DNA from: Alcaligenaceae bacterium
GTDB lineage: Bacteria; Pseudomonadota; Gammaproteobacteria; Burkholderiales; Burkholderiaceae_B
Direction of reading: 5' to 3'
Assembly: GCA_013416395.1 (NCBI GenBank)
Contig: JACCEP010000013.1
Span: forward strand, 1 to 64,000
Length of the DNA stretch: 64,000 nucleotides
In this document: piece by piece, positions 61,918-64,000 of the stretch
How the letters are laid out: each line of letters starts with the position of its first letter
Numbering within the stretch: the first letter of the stretch is position 1
The notes under the pieces: generated by a model
Databases searched by the model: none
Told to the model about the DNA's origin: nothing
The model's input: the letters and a program-made list of their open reading frames with translations, nothing else
Position numbers and translations under genes: made by a program

Positions 61918-63321
61918 ATGACAAGCACTCTTGCTATTGTTGTTTCGCTGTTGCTACTGATGTACCTCGCCTACCGAGGCGTTACCGTTCTGCTTCTGGC
62001 GCCTCTCATGGCGGCCCTGGCTGTTTTGCTTTCGGGTGAAATTGGCCTGTATCTGCCTATTTACACAGATACTTTCATGAAAGCGCTGGGTGGCTATGTC
62101 ATCCAGTTTCTGCCCATCTTTCTGTTGGGCGCCCTGTTTGGCCAGCTTATGGCCGACTCAGGTGCCGCTCACACTATTTCAAACGCTATCGTGGAGCGTC
62201 TTGGCCACAAGCAGGCCATTGTTACCGTCGTCCTCGCCTGTGCCGTTCTGACGTATGGCGGGGTATCGTTATTTGTGGTGGCGTTTGCCATTTACCCCAT
62301 TGCACGCGACCTGTTTCGCACCGCAGACATCCCCAAGCGCCTTGTTCCTGCCACCATTGCGCTGGGCTCTTTCACCTTTACCATGACGGCCATGCCTGGG
62401 TCTCCAGCCATCCAGAATGCCATCCCCATCCCTTACTACGGCACCAACGTGTTTGCCGCGCCTGGCCTGGGCATTATCGCGTCAGTCATTATGCTGCTCG
62501 GTGGGCTTTGGTGGCTGCATTCACGCGCCGCCAAAGCGCGCGTGTCGGGTGAAGGCTATGGCCAGCATGCTGAAGGCGAAGCAATGGCCAGTTCAGATGT
62601 GGACAAAGGTGCCATGTCCCGCATGCCGCTGGCGCTGGCGCTGCTGCCACTCGTGCTGGTGATAGGCGTTAATGCCATTTTTACGTACCTGGTATTCCCA
62701 GGTATTGACATGAGCTCGCTGACAGCACGTTTTCCCAATGTCTCGCCCGCCAAAATGGCTGGGCTGTGGGCATTGATTATCGCGCTCAACGTTGCGTGCG
62801 TCACATTGGTCGTGTCGCGGTTGGGACACTGGAGCAATCTGCGCGCCTCTATCAACAAAGGCGTTTACGGCTTCATGTTGCCGCTGTTCAACACGGCTTC
62901 GGAAGTTGGCTATGGTGCGGTTATTGCAGGCTTGGCGGGCTTTGCCATTATTCGCGATGCCGTGCTCAACGTGACCCCCGGCAACCCGCTGATTTCTGAA
63001 GCCATCGCCATGAACGTGCTCGCAGGCATTACAGGCTCATCGTCTGGTGGCCTGAGTATTGCACTGCAAACGCTCGGTGCCGACTACCTGCGCATGGCAG
63101 AGGCAGCAGGCATTAGCCCCGACCTCATGCACCGGGTGGCCGTAATGGCTGCGGGTGGATTCGACACGCTGCCCCACTGCGGCGCCATCATCACACTGCT
63201 GTCTATCTGCAACCTCACGCACCGCCAGTCTTACCTGAACATTGCCGCAGTAACCATGGGCGTGCCAATGGTCGCCCTGATTGCGGTGATTACGCTGGGA
63301 ACGATGTTCGGCTCATTCTGA
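61918..63321 (+). CDS. GntP-family permease
   Basis: A 467-residue permease with about 12-14 membrane segments, family of gluconate and other sugar-acid/H+ symporters. The start MTSTLAIVVSLLLLMY follows GGAG at 11 bases; a 32-residue longer frame is not supported. GGVSLFVVAFAIYPIARDLF and SGGLSIALQTLG are family-like segments. No sugar-acid gene lies beside it, so the solute is not assigned; D-lactate, gluconate and hydroxy-acids are all known for the family. Confidence 0.88.
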   Translation: MTSTLAIVVSLLLLMYLAYRGVTVLLLAPLMAALAVLLSGEIGLYLPIYTDTFMKALGGYVIQFLPIFLLGALFGQLMADSGAAHTISNAIVERLGHKQAIVTVVLACAVLTYGGVSLFVVAFAIYPIARDLFRTADIPKRLVPATIALGSFTFTMTAMPGSPAIQNAIPIPYYGTNVFAAPGLGIIASVIMLLGGLWWLHSRAAKARVSGEGYGQHAEGEAMASSDVDKGAMSRMPLALALLPLVLVIGVNAIFTYLVFPGIDMSSLTARFPNVSPAKMAGLWALIIALNVACVTLVVSRLGHWSNLRASINKGVYGFMLPLFNTASEVGYGAVIAGLAGFAIIRDAVLNVTPGNPLISEAIAMNVLAGITGSSSGGLSIALQTLGADYLRMAEAAGISPDLMHRVAVMAAGGFDTLPHCGAIITLLSICNLTHRQSYLNIAAVTMGVPMVALIAVITLGTMFGSF

Positions 63322-63333
63322 ACGGCGAGTGAG

Positions 63334-63386
63334 CTGCCCCCAAAAGGCTGGATTGGCGTCCAGGTTTAGGGGGCAGTTGGTTTATG
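63334..63386. terminator. Bidirectional-looking terminator between GntP and LivK genes
   Basis: CTGCCCCC (63334-63341) pairs with GGGGGCAG (63369-63376), AAA with TTT, and CTGGA with TCCAG inside; TTGGTTTATG follows. It lies 13 bases after the GntP stop, between two convergent genes. Confidence 0.7.
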
Positions 63387-63453
63387 CGCAGTGAATGGGA
63401 CTTAGGTCGTTGCGTTAGTCAGCCCCTCTTCACAACTTGGGCTGACTGGCCTT

Positions 63454-64000
63454 TCAGCTCTTTTTAACAAACTTGCAGCTCGACTCACTGAGTGGGCCGT
63501 AGATGTCTTCAGCTGGCAACTTGGAGATGGCTGTGTGATAGTCCCATGGGCCCGAGCTTTCAGACGGCTTTTTCACCTGCAAGAGTGTCATGTCATTCAT
63601 CATGCGGCCGTCCTCACGGATGACACCATTTTGCACAAAGAAGTCATTGACGGGGTTGGCCTTGAGCCAGGCCATAATGGTGTCCGCATCATCAGTACCG
63701 GTTGCGCCAACCCCCTTCAGGTAAGCCTGCGCGGCCGAATAATCACTGGCCTGTATATACGTGGGCATGCGCTGGTTCTTTTCTTCGAAGCGTTTGGACC
63801 ATGCCGTCGCCTCTTCTGATTGGTTCCAGTGCCAGGGCGTCGTAAAGTACATGCCTTGCGTCACGTCCAGACCCAGTGTATGAATATCAAGCACAAAAAC
63901 GGTCAAACCCACAGGGTTCATGGTGGCGTTCAGCCCAAATTCTGACGCGGTCTTGATGGCATTGACGAAATCGCCGCCCGCATTGGCCAGGCCCAGTATT
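63454..64000 (-). CDS. ABC importer periplasmic receptor, LivK family (C-terminal part; gene runs off the window)
   Basis: At least 181 C-terminal residues of a Peripla_BP_6-type receptor; the reading frame stays open to the last base (LGLANAGGDFVNAIKTASEFGL at the edge). MYFTTPWHWNQSEEATAWSKRFEEK, MPTYIQASDYSAAQAYLKGV and MMNDMTLLQVKKPSESSGPWDYHTA are typical of the subgroup for aromatic-acid or urea-type solutes. It ends in CKFVKKS. The start and signal peptide lie outside the window. Confidence 0.9.
   Translation of the reverse strand, partial: ILGLANAGGDFVNAIKTASEFGLNATMNPVGLTVFVLDIHTLGLDVTQGMYFTTPWHWNQSEEATAWSKRFEEKNQRMPTYIQASDYSAAQAYLKGVGATGTDDADTIMAWLKANPVNDFFVQNGVIREDGRMMNDMTLLQVKKPSESSGPWDYHTAISKLPAEDIYGPLSESSCKFVKKS

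Overview
The window reads as chromosome of a betaproteobacterium, most likely of the family Alcaligenaceae (Bordetella, Achromobacter, Pusillimonas and relatives). The signs are three Bug-type periplasmic receptors, two LivK-type receptors, several CaiB/BaiF CoA-transferases, and the core run mltD, gloB, methyltransferase, rnhA, dnaQ, tRNA-Val, fabI. The assignment rests on gene content and family resemblance only; no rRNA is present.

Bases 1 to about 41.3 kb form an accessory, catabolic half. It opens with the right end of an IS66-family element (1-127). Then follow, nearly all on the minus strand: an enolase-superfamily enzyme with a Bug receptor (0.6-2.8 kb); an IorAB-like molybdenum hydroxylase with a cytochrome c (3.1-6.4 kb); a tripartite RND efflux operon with a divergent LysR gene (6.7-13.9 kb); a branched-chain-type ABC importer operon containing an amidase (14.0-20.1 kb); and a CoA-thioester operon (acyl-CoA ligase, two-subunit CoA-transferase, crotonase, CaiB, IclR; 20.7-26.4 kb) divergent from a Bug receptor and an FAD protein (26.6-29.2 kb). 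Next come a secreted PIG-L deacetylase with a C-terminal propeller (29.4-31.4 kb) and a LysR/Bug/Fe-ADH/citryl-CoA-lyase-like/CaiB cassette (32.8-38.1 kb). Two nearly identical 1.17-1.18 kb direct repeats, each carrying an Rpn-family nuclease gene, bracket that cassette. An alcohol dehydrogenase and a decayed LysR gene end this half.

Bases 41.4-64 kb are housekeeping in character: tRNA-Val(CAC), dnaQ, a second RND adaptor/pump pair, rnhA, a methyltransferase, gloB, mltD, fabI, a glutathione S-transferase, trhO, an I78-type lipoprotein, a YdjM-like membrane protein, an Lrp regulator divergent from a homodimeric 2-oxoacid dehydrogenase E1, a deaminase, a methyltransferase, mgtE, a GntP permease and the C-terminal part of another LivK receptor that runs off the right edge.

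The accessory half looks like separate acquisition modules, each pairing a receptor or importer with CoA chemistry or an oxidoreductase and a local regulator. Several operator candidates are visible: twin TCCTA-N5-TAGGA sites in the IclR/Bug intergenic, a double FadR-type TGGTNNNACCA site before the first Bug gene, a perfect palindrome before the efflux LysR gene, and a TGATT-N5-AATCA site before the cassette LysR gene. The observations most worth following are the Rpn repeats bracketing a catabolic cassette, an internal start in each Rpn gene that could give a small C-terminal protein, the two uncharacterised CoA pathways, and a triple 19-21 nt repeat upstream of mgtE.
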